Assembly (NCBI GenBank): GCA_946902875.1 | Contig: OX336339.1 | Span: 21,607,349 to 21,671,348, forward strand | DNA: 64,000 nt | Source: Nematopogon swammerdamellus | Lineage: Eukaryota; Arthropoda; Insecta; Lepidoptera; Adelidae | Direction: 5' to 3' | Shown here: positions 53,681 through 64,000 of the stretch, one piece after another | Position numbering within the stretch: the first letter of the stretch is position 1 | How the letters are laid out: each line of letters opens with the position of its first letter | Position numbers and translations under genes: made by a program | Notes under the pieces: model-generated | The model's input: the letters and a program-made list of their open reading frames with translations, nothing else | What the model was told of the DNA's origin: nothing | The model's database searches: none

Positions 53681-55309
53681 AGAATAATCATTTGAGATAC
53701 ATACTTTCATCCAATAATGGGGCTCCAGGTTTAAGAACCTACCAATTTACCTAGCAATAGTCCGCAAATCTGCTGTCATGGCACCTAACTGATCGTGGTT
53801 TCGCGAGGAGAGGTGATTTTGGCTCTGTCGACTGCACCATTGGTCTCTCGACACAGCCACCCATGCTGGTTTACATAAAAAAAAAATTGTTAAATCGAAC
53901 CCGACGCGACGTGGTTGGCTAAACCGTCTGCTACGCCCGTGATGTGGGCGCACACCTTGGTGACCTACGTGCTAATATAATGGTTCCTTTTTATACAGCT
54001 GTTGGTAACGGAATCCTAAAACGGTAACGTCCTCAGCTCCGCCTGGCTGGTCAAGAAAGTCGTCTCGTCCAGATGTGTGTCAAATTCAAATGACCCTTTC
54101 CCCGGCGCTAATTAGACTTAGCATTAATTCACAAATGTTCACTTTCTTCCGGACTGAACCGCTGCGCCCTTCGTTTTTTCGCCTTGGCCCTTTTGGGCCA
54201 CAGAATAAGAAAAAGGTAAAAAAAAATTGTAAGCGTAAAATTAGGAGGCTGAGAACAGAATGGACAAATTCGAGAATTAATAATTACGAAAAGGGACAAA
54301 TAAAGAATAAAAAAACTAAATCAAATATCTCGATATCAGAAAGTCTGCATTTAGAAAAAACAATTACCCAAATTATTTTTACGAGTGAATGAACATTTTA
54401 TATATATATATATTTTTTTTTTCTCTTTCTCTTCTTTTATTTTTATACAACGCCCCACTCCTCACACACCCTCAAACACTACACTCACACTCACTTACAC
54501 GTATACACACCCACCCACACACACATTGTTCATAGTATAATATATAGTATAAGGATCCGGGATGAATATAAATGAAATTATTAGCTTTTAAGGAAAATCT
54601 ATAATTGGCGACAAAGCTGTAGGTTTTCTGAATAATTAAAAAAAAAGTCTTATTTCAATAAAATTGCATTAATATAATGCTTTGTTAGTGCTCTTTCTCT
54701 GAAACACTTTCATCCACAACAATTTTGTCAAAACGGATTTATTTATCCCATTTTGTTCTCGGCCACGGGCCACCTCAAATATGGCGCTCGAGTGCATAAA
54801 TAAAATAACTACGGTCATATACGTGCGTACGAGTACATAGATATGATACGACAAGCCTAACGGCAATGCCCCTGAATCATCAAAAACTTATCTATATTTA
54901 TAAACTGCTCATAAAATTCGATTCTATAAAAATATGCATCGCCGCTGCTGGTTCGTCGCGCTCGGATCGTCGGCCTTCGCTCTCGTTTCGCTCCGCGTCC
55001 CCTATTGTTTCAAGCCGCTGACATTTCATCAGGACGAGGGATTTTGGCGGCAAAACACACGTAACTTTATTGTGACGCCACTGGCTTCCGCTCGTGCGAA
55101 GGTCAATGTACATTACCGAATGTCATAAATGCAACCAATTCGGGTACCATACCTTCGAGCAAAAATTGTATACAGGTGAGGTTAGGGTATAAAATCTGTC
55201 GCACGAAAGTGTTACTGTCAGTTTCGTATTTGGCTGATAGGTATATATTCGGTGTGTAAGAATTTTGCGATTTTCTGTTCGATCGAACGAAACTGAATGT
55301 TTCACGACG
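53681..55309. other. Non-coding interval with old SINE traces
   Basis: 53755-53880 is a repeat ending GCTGGTTTACATAAAAAAA, the same tail as SINE-B. 53895-53990 resembles a diverged minus SINE-A 3' end. 54399-54412 is (TA)n and 54460-54530 CA-rich. Open frames at 54075-54392 and 54934-55128 show no domain. Confidence 0.45.
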
Positions 55310-55425
55310 GTACGGCATTCGCAGCCCCCGTTCAAAACCGAATGCTCTTGGGCGTCGCGTCGTCCGCCCAACAGTCCACCCTGACGGCGCGGCGCCAAGT
55401 TTCTCGCATATCCATAAAAAAAAAA
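55310..55425 (+). mobile_element. LINE 3' tail, diverged
   Basis: GACGGTACGGCATTCGCAGC, CCGAATGCTCTTGGGCGTCG and GCGCCAAGTTTCTCGCATAT then an A run. The 182-residue minus-strand frame across it (55103-55651) is not a recognisable gene. Confidence 0.6.
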
Positions 55426-56529
55426 TATTCAAATAAAATTTCAGGTTAACAAGCACTCGTCTTTTCGATAAGCTTTCGTTTGGACAAAACATATAGATTT
55501 GTTTTATCTGGAGTGCGACACGTGGGAACTTTCTATGCGATCGTAGTTGGCTAACGCTGTCCATGGATTTATCGGCGTTGCACGGGGGATGACGATGCCA
55601 TTCCTGCTTGTAAATGTGTGTTTTCGAGCCACTTATAAAATGACAAGACAAGTGAGAGCTTACAAACAGACGAAATACGTCTTACGCAAAGTATAATTAT
55701 TTATAGAGATTGGAATTAAAGGAAGGAGCCAAACTAAGTCAATTGTGCACACAGTGCGGTACCTGGCAGTAAATAATGTACATCGAGCTTTAGAAAGAGA
55801 CAATTCGGTTGTAGAGCGTCGTCCCTGTCGCACAGAGACATGCGAGTTCGCGTGCGTGCAAGGTCTAGGTAAATAGTTGTAGTACCAAAAGGAAGCACTG
55901 ACATGGGACCTAGTTGACCAAGGTGTTATGGGCGGATATCATATTATTTTACAAATTATATAAAAGAGAAAGAGATGAGTTATATAAGATAGCTAGCGAA
56001 GATATAAAGGCGACTGCCCTCAGTGTAGGGTTGTTGTACAGTACAGTACAGTACAATACCAGTACACCAGCCACTGCCCCCCCCCCCCCCCCCCCCTTCC
56101 CCGCGTCCCGCCCTCCGGTCGTGTCTGCCGCGCCGCCGGCCGGACCCCTCTTCACAGCCGAGTGCGCGGTCACCGACCACGCCGCCGACTCAGTCCGTTC
56201 ACTCTAACGTTTTTCGTCGGCTCATGCATATGCCGGCCAATTAAATGGGTATTGCACGGTTGATGTTGCGGTCTCTTGGGCTGCCAAGTGAGGGAGAATC
56301 TAGAAGCTACTTACATGTAATTAGATCCCTGGCCCGGTTACTTTACCGCTGTGAAATCGCTCCAAAAGCGTCGCAGTAACATCGTTTTAGGGAGGTTTTA
56401 CGCGTTACACATTTAACCACTGATAACATGTTAGGTATTTCAACACAGTATCGCTGTCTCCTTTCGCCACGCGCACTTCTCGCCAACGCAAGAGGGACAG
56501 TTGTACGCTCTCAGCTAATATACCTACTA
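55426..56529. other. Non-coding interval with a C20 tract and GC-rich block
   Basis: 55880-55945 is a SINE-A fragment (AAGGAAGCACTGACATGGGA). 56077-56096 is C20. 56097-56207 is GC-rich, contains a good acceptor-like CCCCTCTTCACAG (ending about 56157), and could be part of an exon; I see no domain or donor that fits. Confidence 0.35.
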
Positions 56530-56599
56530 ATTATGTCAAAATTTGTCTTTAGGGGACTGTTTTCCCGACCCCGAAACCTTACAGATTTTTTTAAATTAG

Positions 56600-57029
56600 T
56601 TTTTTTTTTTTTTTTTTTTTATGGAAACTTTTAAGGCTACATCACCTACAACATCCGTGATGTCAGCCCATAACACCGGGTGAACTAGGTGCCATGTCAG
56701 TGCTTCCCTTCATTTCGCGCCGGCTACACTGAACTGGACGGAAAACACGAACTATTTACATAGCCGTTTCGACCGACGTTTCGCTCAGTGCGGTGGTACC
56801 AACCCGGCCGGGACAGACCCTACCACCTAGAAGGGAAGGGACCTACAGTTTAACGTGGAATCCGAACCACCGCACCGTCAGCCTCCAACAGTCGGGCGGT
56901 CATCCATCCAATAACTGACTGCACCACTGAGCTGCCGAAGCTGACGATCCCTTAGTCGACTTTTACGACATGCGACGGGGAGAGATGCAGTGGGGCTATT
57001 CTTTTTAAGTACCGACCCCACACGGTACG
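56600..57029 (-). repeat. SINE-A, near full-length minus copy
   Basis: Long T run then ATGGAAACTTTTAAGGCTAC. Reversed, it has the A-box region GCAGCTCAGTGGTGCAG, the 5S-like GTTATTGGATGGATGACC, a B box GTGGTTCGGATTCCACG and CACTGCATCTCTCCCCG near the 5' end. Confidence 0.85.
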
Positions 57030-57122
57030 AAATTTAATTGTTTTTTTTTCTTATAATAAGGACAGATGTATCTACACTACATACCTACCTGTCTTTTTAA
57101 ATTTTTTTTATATCCAAAGTAA

Positions 57123-59120
57123 TCTATATCTATACATATAATAAAATCGTAGAGGTAAGAAAGTCTGTACATTGAATGTATTCGGAAAAAAACTAACCAG
57201 GGTGGCTTAAAATGAGATACTGAACATGTTAGAACAGTTTTTAAAATTTTTGTTTGTTTGTTTGTTTGTCTGTACGCGCATCACGCAAAAACCACTGAAC
57301 GGAATTAGACGAAACTTTGTATAGTGGCAGTTTATATGCCGGGTTAACATAATACGTAAAAAAAATTAACAAAAATAAAAAAAAATTAACAATTATAAAC
57401 ATTATTGCGCGTTTAAAATCACGTAGTCCAAAGTAAAGGTAAAAACAATTTTAAATGTCATGTTGACAACGGAGAACTGTCATCTCGACGTGAGCTGGCC
57501 GGTGACAAATTGTTTGATAAATAAAAATAATAATTGAAAGTCGAAGTTATGTCGCTGTCATTGGTGCAATAAAATTTATATATCTGTTGCCCGCGGCTTC
57601 GCTCGCGTGAAATTCGTATTTTAAAAAAAGAAAGTAAGTAACTAAAGGCGGGCCCGAAGGCGGATCTGCGCTCACGTAAACGATATTCTTTCTCGATGAA
57701 AGTAACTAAGGGCGAGGCGAAAGGCGGAGCTGATTTCAGGAAGAAGAAAAACATTCTTGAAGAAAATAAGTAACTAAGGGCGAGGCCGAAGGCCGAGCTC
57801 TATTCTGGAAGACCATAAACCTTCTCGAAGAAAGTAAGTAACTATGGGCGAGGCCGCAGGCCGAGCTGCGTTAAGGAAGAAGCTAAACCATCTTGAAGAA
57901 AGTAAGTAACTAAGGCGAGGCCGAAGGCCGAGCTACGTTCGGATAATTGAAAAACCATCTCGAAGAAAGCAAGTAACTAAGGGCGAGGCCGAAGGCCGAG
58001 CTGCGTTCAGGAAGAAGCTAAACCATCTTGAAGAAAGTAAGCAACTAAGGCGAGGCCGAAGGCCGAGCTACGTTCTGACAAATGATAAACCATCTCGTAG
58101 AAAGCAAGTAACTAAGGGCGAGGCCGAAGGCCGAGCTGCGTTCAGGAAGAAGCTAAACCATCTCGAATAAAGTTAATTAACATTAAGATTGAGTTAATTT
58201 AATTTAAATTTTATTATAAAGTCCACGCTTCTAACGGCAAATATACCGTGCATCCTAGAACCTCGCGGTTATTCCCGGCTGGATGGCAAGAGGCCCGATG
58301 CTAGAGACCTTAGTGCCATGGACTAAGGGTAGTTCTTTGATGTGGGACGCCACTTTGGTTCTCACATTGGCTCCAAGTCACGTTAGGACATAGCGGCTGG
58401 CGCGGCCGAGGCTGGGGCGGAGAGCCTCCAACGCAGCAAATATAGAAATATAATTCAAGATTTCGAATTTGTTGCGTTTGCGGTTGAAACCCTCGGTCCG
58501 TGGAGCAGTGAAGCCAAAAGAGGCTTGAGCTGGTTGACGCAACTGGTGTCCCGTCATCAAGGGCGAAGTACATAAGTACTTCATTCAAAGGGTAAGCCTT
58601 GCCATCCAGCGGGGTAATGCCGCAAGTGCTCTAAGAACATTTGAAAATGCCCGTTTTGATAGTTATTTTAATGTTTGTTAGGAAGGTTTAATTCTTTAGT
58701 TATTAATATTACTTTTTTATTTATATGAAATAAATAGATTGAGTAAACGATATTATATTCTATCGAAGAAAGGAAGTCTTTAAGGGCGAGGCCCGAAGGC
58801 GGAAGAGGGTTTTTGGTTTACCTGAACGCAGCTCGGCCTTCGGCCTCGCACTTAGTTCCTTCCTTTCTTCCAGAAGGTTTGTCGTCTTCCTGAACGCAGC
58901 TCGGCCTTCGGCCTCGCCCTTACTTACTTCCTTTATTTGAGAAAGGTTTATCGTTTACCTGAAAGCAGCTCGGCCTTCGGCCTCGCCCTTAGTTAGTTAC
59001 TTTCTTTAAGAAGGTTTATCGATTACCTGAACGCAGCTCGGCCTTCGGCCTCGCCCTTAGTTACTTACATTCTTCTTTGGAATACGAATTTCACGCGAGC
59101 GGAGCCGCGGGCTCAGCTAG
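57123..59120 (+). mobile_element. Helitron-like element with TC start and CTAG end, 1998 bp
   Basis: Begins TCTATATCTATACATATAAT and ends GCGAGCGGAGCCGCGGGCTC then AGCTAG, hairpin plus CTAG. Comparison with the MITE-6 copy at 11690-11725 places the junctions between A and T with no duplication, the known Helitron insertion mode. Inside are two opposed blocks of 68-bp-type repeats (57600-58180 and 58745-59095), each starting at a GCCCGCGGC-type terminus, around a core with a retroelement fragment. No Rep/helicase gene, so it is non-autonomous. Confidence 0.75.
58300..58625 (+). mobile_element. Retroelement ORF fragment (IQRGNAA family), copy 8, inside the Helitron-like element
   Basis: Plus strand FVAFAVETLGPWSSEAKRGL (about 58475-58535), with changed frame later to a GNAASALRTFE-like end. 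It was probably captured or inserted before the host element moved. Confidence 0.6.
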
Positions 59121-59345
59121 TTATTAAATAAAGCTTAATGAACTTCATGGCATTAAGAAATAAAAAAATATTTTTTTTCGCTCGGAAAACCTTTTTTTAA
59201 CTCTGGCCCCGTATATTTTAATCTACAAAAAAAATTACAAAGAATTACAAGAATCGGTCAAGACAATATTGTGCAATAGGGGTTGATAGGGGGAAAACAT
59301 AAAACAAGTAAGACGATTTTGCATGAAAAAAATAATTAAGCAGAA

Positions 59346-60404
59346 CAGCATTACGCCGCGTTTTCGGGTTAAAATGCAGCGCTCGGAATTTTTTTGCGTA
59401 AGCGAAAATTCGGTTTTTTTATTGAAAACTATGAATTGAAATAAAATATTTTTTCAAACCTAACTTTGGTTAAGTTACGTTTAATATGTTTTTATAAGTA
59501 AATGCAGAGGCATTTTCGTGATTGTTTTCTATCAAGCCAAGTTATTCAAATAGTATTTTCTAAAATCTACCGATATGTTCTGATAAATCAATTTTACATA
59601 ATATTAGAACTGAATAGAACTTATGGCACATCTCTTAGAAAGAGCTACATTTTAACTTATCTCTCAAATTTTCAAAGAACGTTTTCAGCTACGCCGCTTA
59701 GTGATTATCAGAAGTGATTGAAAATGTTTATTTCACGAGTGTCTTTCAGCTTCAATTGCGTTGCTTGCTATGATTGATTGATGACATTACTACATGTTAG
59801 TCAGTCACCGTGTAAGCGTCCACTATTGGACATAGTCCTCTCCAGTTTTCCACCAGTCCTTCCGGCCTTCAGCATTTCTACATACTGAGAAAATATTCGG
59901 TCGATATAGAACTCTAGTAGATCTTGAGGAAAGATTTCCATAAATAATTGTGTGAATTTAAAAAGGATGTTCTACGAGTAATGCTCGTCGATTAGGTCCA
60001 TTTTGTTACGAAATCTTTAAAATCAAAACTTTGTCCACGGAGTCTGGCCTGTTGAAATAGTTGATACTACAATAACTGCAAAATACTTGGTAGAGTACGA
60101 AGATCAGTATTTAAGTCAACAGCCCGCACCTGTTAGCTAGCTGGTGTAATTATATCCGCAACTTGAGACTCCTTCCGCGTCCACTGGTGACAAGTGCTAC
60201 GGACTTACTTTCCGAGACCTCTTCGTTAGAGGAAGCCTTTCGTTGCGCTCTCTAAATAGTTTCTAGCATTACACCTTGGTTTGTACGAACGAGTATATTT
60301 CAGTATAAATGATAAATGGCCGTTTGAAGTAACATTTTCATACATTTGACAGGACTGCGCAAGTTCATTATAGCCGTAGGTCAAGCGCAAGGCAAGAAAG
60401 TCCC
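59346..60404. other. Non-coding interval
   Basis: 59820-59875 resembles a reversed RTE tail (GTCCACTATTGGACATAGTC). No gene. Confidence 0.4.
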
Positions 60405-60592
60405 CTTGCCCCTTACTAGGTGGTAGGCTCAAATTGTAGCCGACTGGGTTGGTACCACCGTACTGGATGTAAGACAGATAGCCAGCAATCCTACGCATGA
60501 CACCTACCTTCTCGGAGGTGATATTGGCTGGTCGGAGCATGTGCTTTGGCGCCTCCGACTCAGCCAACCATACCGGATTACATATTAAAAAA
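60405..60592 (+). repeat. SINE-B, 5'-truncated copy 3
   Basis: CCCTTGCCCCTTACTAGGTG, GGTAGGCTCAAATTGTAGCC and CATACCGGATTACATATTAA then an A run. Confidence 0.78.
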
Positions 60593-60774
60593 AAAACGGT
60601 AGTGAAATCGGTTTCTGGTATTACCTATCTACCAATAAATTTTCCACGGTTTTCAATATCGTGAAGTTTGAACCTACTCTGTCATGTGCAGTTCCAAGTT
60701 TACATGAAATGTAATAGGTATTTATTCTTCTGTGATTTTCTGTTTTAATAATAAAAACCAAATTCCTTAAACGC

Positions 60775-60952
60775 TCTTCTTGTCCATATATTTCCCCCCA
60801 AGTATAGTCTCGGGTCCTGCAATAGGAGCAGCGTGAATGGGCACATGTCAGGCCGGCATGGCATTCGCAACCCCCGCATACGGCCGAATGTCCGTGGGCG
60901 TCGTTAGATACCTTATGGGAAGCGCCAAATGTCGCGCTTTCAATAAAAAAAA
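60775..60952 (+). mobile_element. LINE 3' tail
   Basis: CATATATTTCCCCCCAAGTA, TCAGGCCGGCATGGCATTCG, CGAATGTCCGTGGGCGTCGT and AATGTCGCGCTTTCAATAAA. Confidence 0.72.
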
Positions 60953-62811
60953 ATTTAATCAGGTTAAAAAATATGATTAATCATTTATTTAATAGTCTTT
61001 AATTTGGATACCTAATAAAAATAATGTCTAATACAGTAGCCTTTTCAAGAATAAGTTTAACAAAATATATTTTCAAAAGTTAAGCCACGTTCATTTTTTA
61101 ATAGGATAGCCTCTATACTTAATTTTTTTTTCTTCGCATAGGTAATCTTTAGATACTTTTGCATTCGTCCAACCGAAAAACGCAACGCAAGCCGTCCCAA
61201 ATTACTTTCCCTTATCTCTCCATCTCGCTACAGTTTCGAGCACGTAAGTGAATCTGCATCACCGACAAGCGCACGCGCCGATTCCGTCCGATTTGTCGAG
61301 AGATACGGGCGAGCGCAGCGGCGGAGCGCCTGCGTAATGCAACAACGTTCCCAGCATTGTGTGTCAGTCGAACGCCTGCATTCTCTGTGGTGCCATTCTC
61401 TATCTGTCGTTAAACGTCGTCATTCGTAGTCTATTGCTCTCTTTAATACATTTTTATGAACGCTGATTATGATTGGCACCCATTGTGTCAACCCATTACA
61501 CTTTGTACCAGTTGAGGTCAAATGCCATTTTCAGTGCTTACCTTTGGTTGCGTCATCTACCCTGAACTAGCCGGAATACGTGGGCTATTTTTCATTTAGT
61601 GCGGTCGTACAAATCCGCACCAGTTCGACCCTATCTTAAAACCTAAGAATCCCTTCTTAGGTTTTAGGGGACCTAGAATTTCACAACCCAAATCATGGAG
61701 CAGAGCAATGCACCTATCAAACCCGGGAAGAGAAAAAAAAGTATGTTTGGCTGATGTGGAGTACCTAGGAAGTCATAGGTACTGTCTTTGTGACAATATA
61801 CAATTATAATAGAATCTTCAGGATCGACGTAGGAAGAATTAATTCACAATATCGTTGAACTTCGTGATATTATGGTCTTCAGACTGTTGAAAGCGTTGTG
61901 AACGAATAGGGGGAGTTTTAGGTTGTCCAATCATCCACCACAAACAGTATCCTGTCATCGCTAAGGCGAATACACTCAGCACGTTGAAATTTTACAGAAC
62001 TTACTTTTGCTTCTGTGAAAGCAGAATACTCCTTCAATTTAGGATATAAACGTAAGATGTTAACCGTTCGGAAGACCCACCGACTACGTCAGTGGGAAGA
62101 CCCGATTACCAATTCTGAACTGTGAATCGTCGATCTATAAAGTCACTTTTCGCCCATCCATAAAATCCTATATAAGATGGATCACCTGACCATATTCGCG
62201 ATTTGAACCGCCGAGTGGGTGACACCATACGCTAAGCAACTTCTTATTGACACTAATGACAGAGTACCGAGGTACCAGATATAGGTGACGCTGTTGCACC
62301 TATGTAGGTACCTATGCAATAAGCACCGTGATTGTGACTTGATGAACTTGCTGGAAATGCATATATGATGTGAAGACAGTTATCTGCCCGACTTTGGCTT
62401 AGCTGTAGTACCTTAGCACATATGACTCAAATAGATTGAAGCTATGCTGTGATTGATATTCAGTTGCGTGGATACAGATACTAGAACTGATTTTAAATTA
62501 AATTGCTTTCTGTTATGATAGTGTCCGTAAATAGTTTAAAAGCTTCTAAACTACAAGATTTCTGTTCTAATTAACCACAAACTTTCCAAAGTAAATCTTA
62601 GAAAATCTCGTTGTTTCAGATTGCAGAAACGCGCGAAATTAGAAACTGCAAACACCAAGGCAACACCTTCACGTACCAGTAATTAAAAGTCATTGCATCG
62701 CCCCCCGAAGTGTGTGGACACTCCACGCACATTTCGAAGCTCGGTGACAAAATACTTTCTCCAGTTGTCACCTGCCTCAGTACCGAGAGTATAGCGCTCG
62801 AGTCGTGAGCC
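60953..62811. other. Non-coding interval upstream of the cadherin gene
   Basis: 61240-61440 is relatively GC-rich with an initiator-like GTGTCAGTCGAACGC (61359-61373) and might be an upstream promoter. 61480-61690 is a decayed SINE-A with a small palindrome (AAAACCTAAGAATCCC...). No coding sequence recognised. Confidence 0.4.
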
Positions 62812-62853
62812 ATGCGGCAGACACCCTGGAGTTCTCACGGAGAAACCGTGTGA
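62812..62853 (+). promoter_or_regulatory. Upstream ORF 1 before the cadherin start
   Basis: ATG to TGA, 13 codons (MRQTPWSSHGETV). It matters only if the transcript starts upstream of it. Confidence 0.4.
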
Positions 62854-62882
62854 CGGAAAATCGCCTCCAGCGCCCGGGAGAA

Positions 62883-62948
62883 ATGCTCTTTGTTCGAGAG
62901 AAGATCTCGAGAGTCAAGATCACAGATGCTCACGACACGCCGAGATGA
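62883..62948 (+). promoter_or_regulatory. Upstream ORF 2 overlapping the cadherin ATG
   Basis: ATG to TGA, 21 codons, whose TGA shares ATGA with the main ATG at 62945. Such an overlap could allow reinitiation. A third ATG at 62926 opens a frame overlapping the main one. Confidence 0.4.
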
Positions 62949-63245
62949 GCTCGGCAATGGCGCGGCGACCGCGGGCGGAGGAGCACACGGCGCCGAAAGT
63001 GCGGTTAAAGACTCAACAGCCTAGAGACAATGAAGGAGCAAGTGAAGCAATGACTGGAAGTGCAGTGTGGTGGCGCGGTGTGGTGAGGAATCGCCATCGC
63101 CAAAGGTTGCATAAGTTGCTCGTATGGTGGTTCGCGCTGACGTCTGTGCTGAAGGGAGCCGCGTGTAATCGCCCGCCGCGGTTTCTCATTGATGGACAGT
63201 CGGAAATAGTGATCCGCTTGAAGGAGGGCCCAGACACGCCAGTCG
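62945..63245 (+). CDS. Non-classical cadherin, first coding exon (signal peptide and start of first cadherin repeat)
   Basis: ATG at 62945 (context GAGATGAGC) opens 100 codons and one base, ending GCCAGTCG|GTGAGT in phase 1. Residues 1-57 are basic and polar. HKLLVWWFALTSVLKGAAC (56-74) is a hydrophobic signal sequence with a likely cleavage just before Cys74, so the mature protein would start near CNRPPRF. NRPPRFLIDGQSEIVIRLKE and GPDTPV is the start of an extracellular cadherin repeat (PxF...E...VxxxxEGxxxGT pattern). It looks like the N-terminus of large invertebrate cadherins of the Cad86C/Cad99C group, a single-pass adhesion protein; I cannot settle which. Met36 is an alternative start with a shorter leader. 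Remaining exons are beyond 64000. Confidence 0.72.
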
Positions 63246-64000
63246 GTGAGTTTTTAATTGTACTCGGCTGAGTCAGACTGAAGCGCACGCTCGTATTGAA
63301 ATCGACACCGGAATTGTGGACAGGTGGGTAGGGGACGGAACCCTTCCTGTTGCCGGGACAACCGCCGATGTAAACTTAGAGGGCTGCCACACCACAATAT
63401 ATTAAACATTTGCATGGTTGCATGTTAATGGTGGTCGTTCAGTCGTTAATTCATTAGTTTTCCTTTTTGGTGCACGAAAAACTATGATAATGGTGCGTCA
63501 TCAGTCCCTACCATAAACATTACCAGCCTATTGTTACAATTAATTGTACGGAAGTTTAAATGTTATAAGTAGTATTACACCGGTTTAGAATATAATTCAT
63601 TCATATAAATAACTTATCATAGCTACTCGCCTAAGCGAAAAATAAAAAATAAAACATTTCCACATATCGTCGGATGGTTTAAAACAAAGGCTCAGATTTC
63701 CGTTATAAGATCTTTCCCCACAAGAATCGGAGGCACGAGGAGAAGAAAGGAAATCGGCCTGGAAGACGGTGCACGGGGCCGGCATCTTCAAACCCGATGC
63801 AGATCGAAATGAGTACCTATGAAAAATATTTAAAAAAATTACTTTTACTCACGTACGGAGGGTTCCGTAGATCCGCTATACCATACCTGTCAAAAAATCA
63901 CATCTTTCAAACTATCTTTTGTCTGTCTCTGGCGCCATCTATTATTTAGTAGCGTGAATATGTACTAATCGATTCTTAGCATGTTTCTTGTATGAAGACC
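63246..64000. other. First intron of the cadherin gene (partial)
   Basis: Begins GTGAGTTTTT. No further exon or repeat recognised before the window ends. Confidence 0.5.

Larger units (their letters stand above)
56530..59345. mobile_element. MITE-6 family copy disrupted by two later insertions
   Basis: Left piece 56530-56600 (GTCTTTAGGGGACTG, CCCCGAAACCTTACAG), middle piece 57030-57122 (AATAAGGACAGATGTATC, ATATCCAAAGTAA) and right piece 59121-59345 (AATAAAGCTTAATGAACTTC, AAGACGATTTTGCATG) align in order with 11550-11930. A SINE-A (56600-57029) and a Helitron-like element (57123-59120) sit at the breaks. Confidence 0.75.

Noticed and set aside
54934..55128. Small secreted-looking protein (hydrophobic start MHRRCWFVALGSSAFALV)
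   Set aside because: No conserved family, no transcript signals, and the region is repeat-flanked.
55103..55651. 182-residue minus-strand open frame
   Set aside because: Crosses a plus-strand LINE tail and has no domain or gene-like composition.
1..64000. A bacterial-type operon, toxin or defence system
   Set aside because: No Shine-Dalgarno-led gene clusters or such domains; all strong coding sequence is in spliced exons or retroelement remnants.

Overview
This is an insect nuclear genomic window, most likely from a moth or butterfly (Lepidoptera). Genes have short exons with GT-AG introns. The DNA between them is AT-rich and crowded with repeats I associate with lepidopteran genomes: elements ending in CTAG next to a GCCGCGGGC-type hairpin, tRNA-derived SINEs with (A)n tails, GAT-tailed RTE-like LINE ends and many palindromic MITEs. 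No database was searched, so the taxonomic call rests on repeat style.

Layout. 1-9266: repeats only, dominated by a 68-bp tandem array (1344-4680), a hexanucleotide satellite (4682-4970) and nested MITEs/SINEs. 9267-20048 (+): the last eleven coding exons of a multi-PDZ scaffold protein. The exons join in phase without a stop into about 644 residues with three PDZ domains, and the 5' end of the gene lies outside the window or is not recognisable. 20049-24600: AT-rich, probably 3' UTR and downstream DNA. 24600-27430: a stack of nested mobile elements, including a 5'-truncated R4/Dong-like non-LTR retrotransposon between (TAA)n runs that was itself hit by a 654-bp hAT-type MITE with an 8-bp target duplication. 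27430-62800: a long tract with no conserved host gene that I can defend. It holds SINEs, LINE tails, palindromic elements, eight fragments of one retroelement ORF, a 2-kb Helitron-like element, a broken-looking THAP-domain first exon (28800-28874, minus) and two or three GC-rich promoter-like islands. 62945-63245 (+): the first coding exon of a non-classical cadherin (signal peptide plus start of the first cadherin repeat), preceded by short uORFs; the rest of the gene lies beyond the right edge.

The two host genes are both of the cell-surface/cortex type (a PDZ scaffold and a cadherin), but nothing in the sequence shows that they work together. The main biology visible here is mobile-element stratigraphy: empty-site paralogues, target duplications and nested insertions can be read directly, and several repeats abut or duplicate splice sites of the PDZ gene. 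I found no CRISPR array, no bacterial operon and no convincing functional tRNA or rRNA gene.
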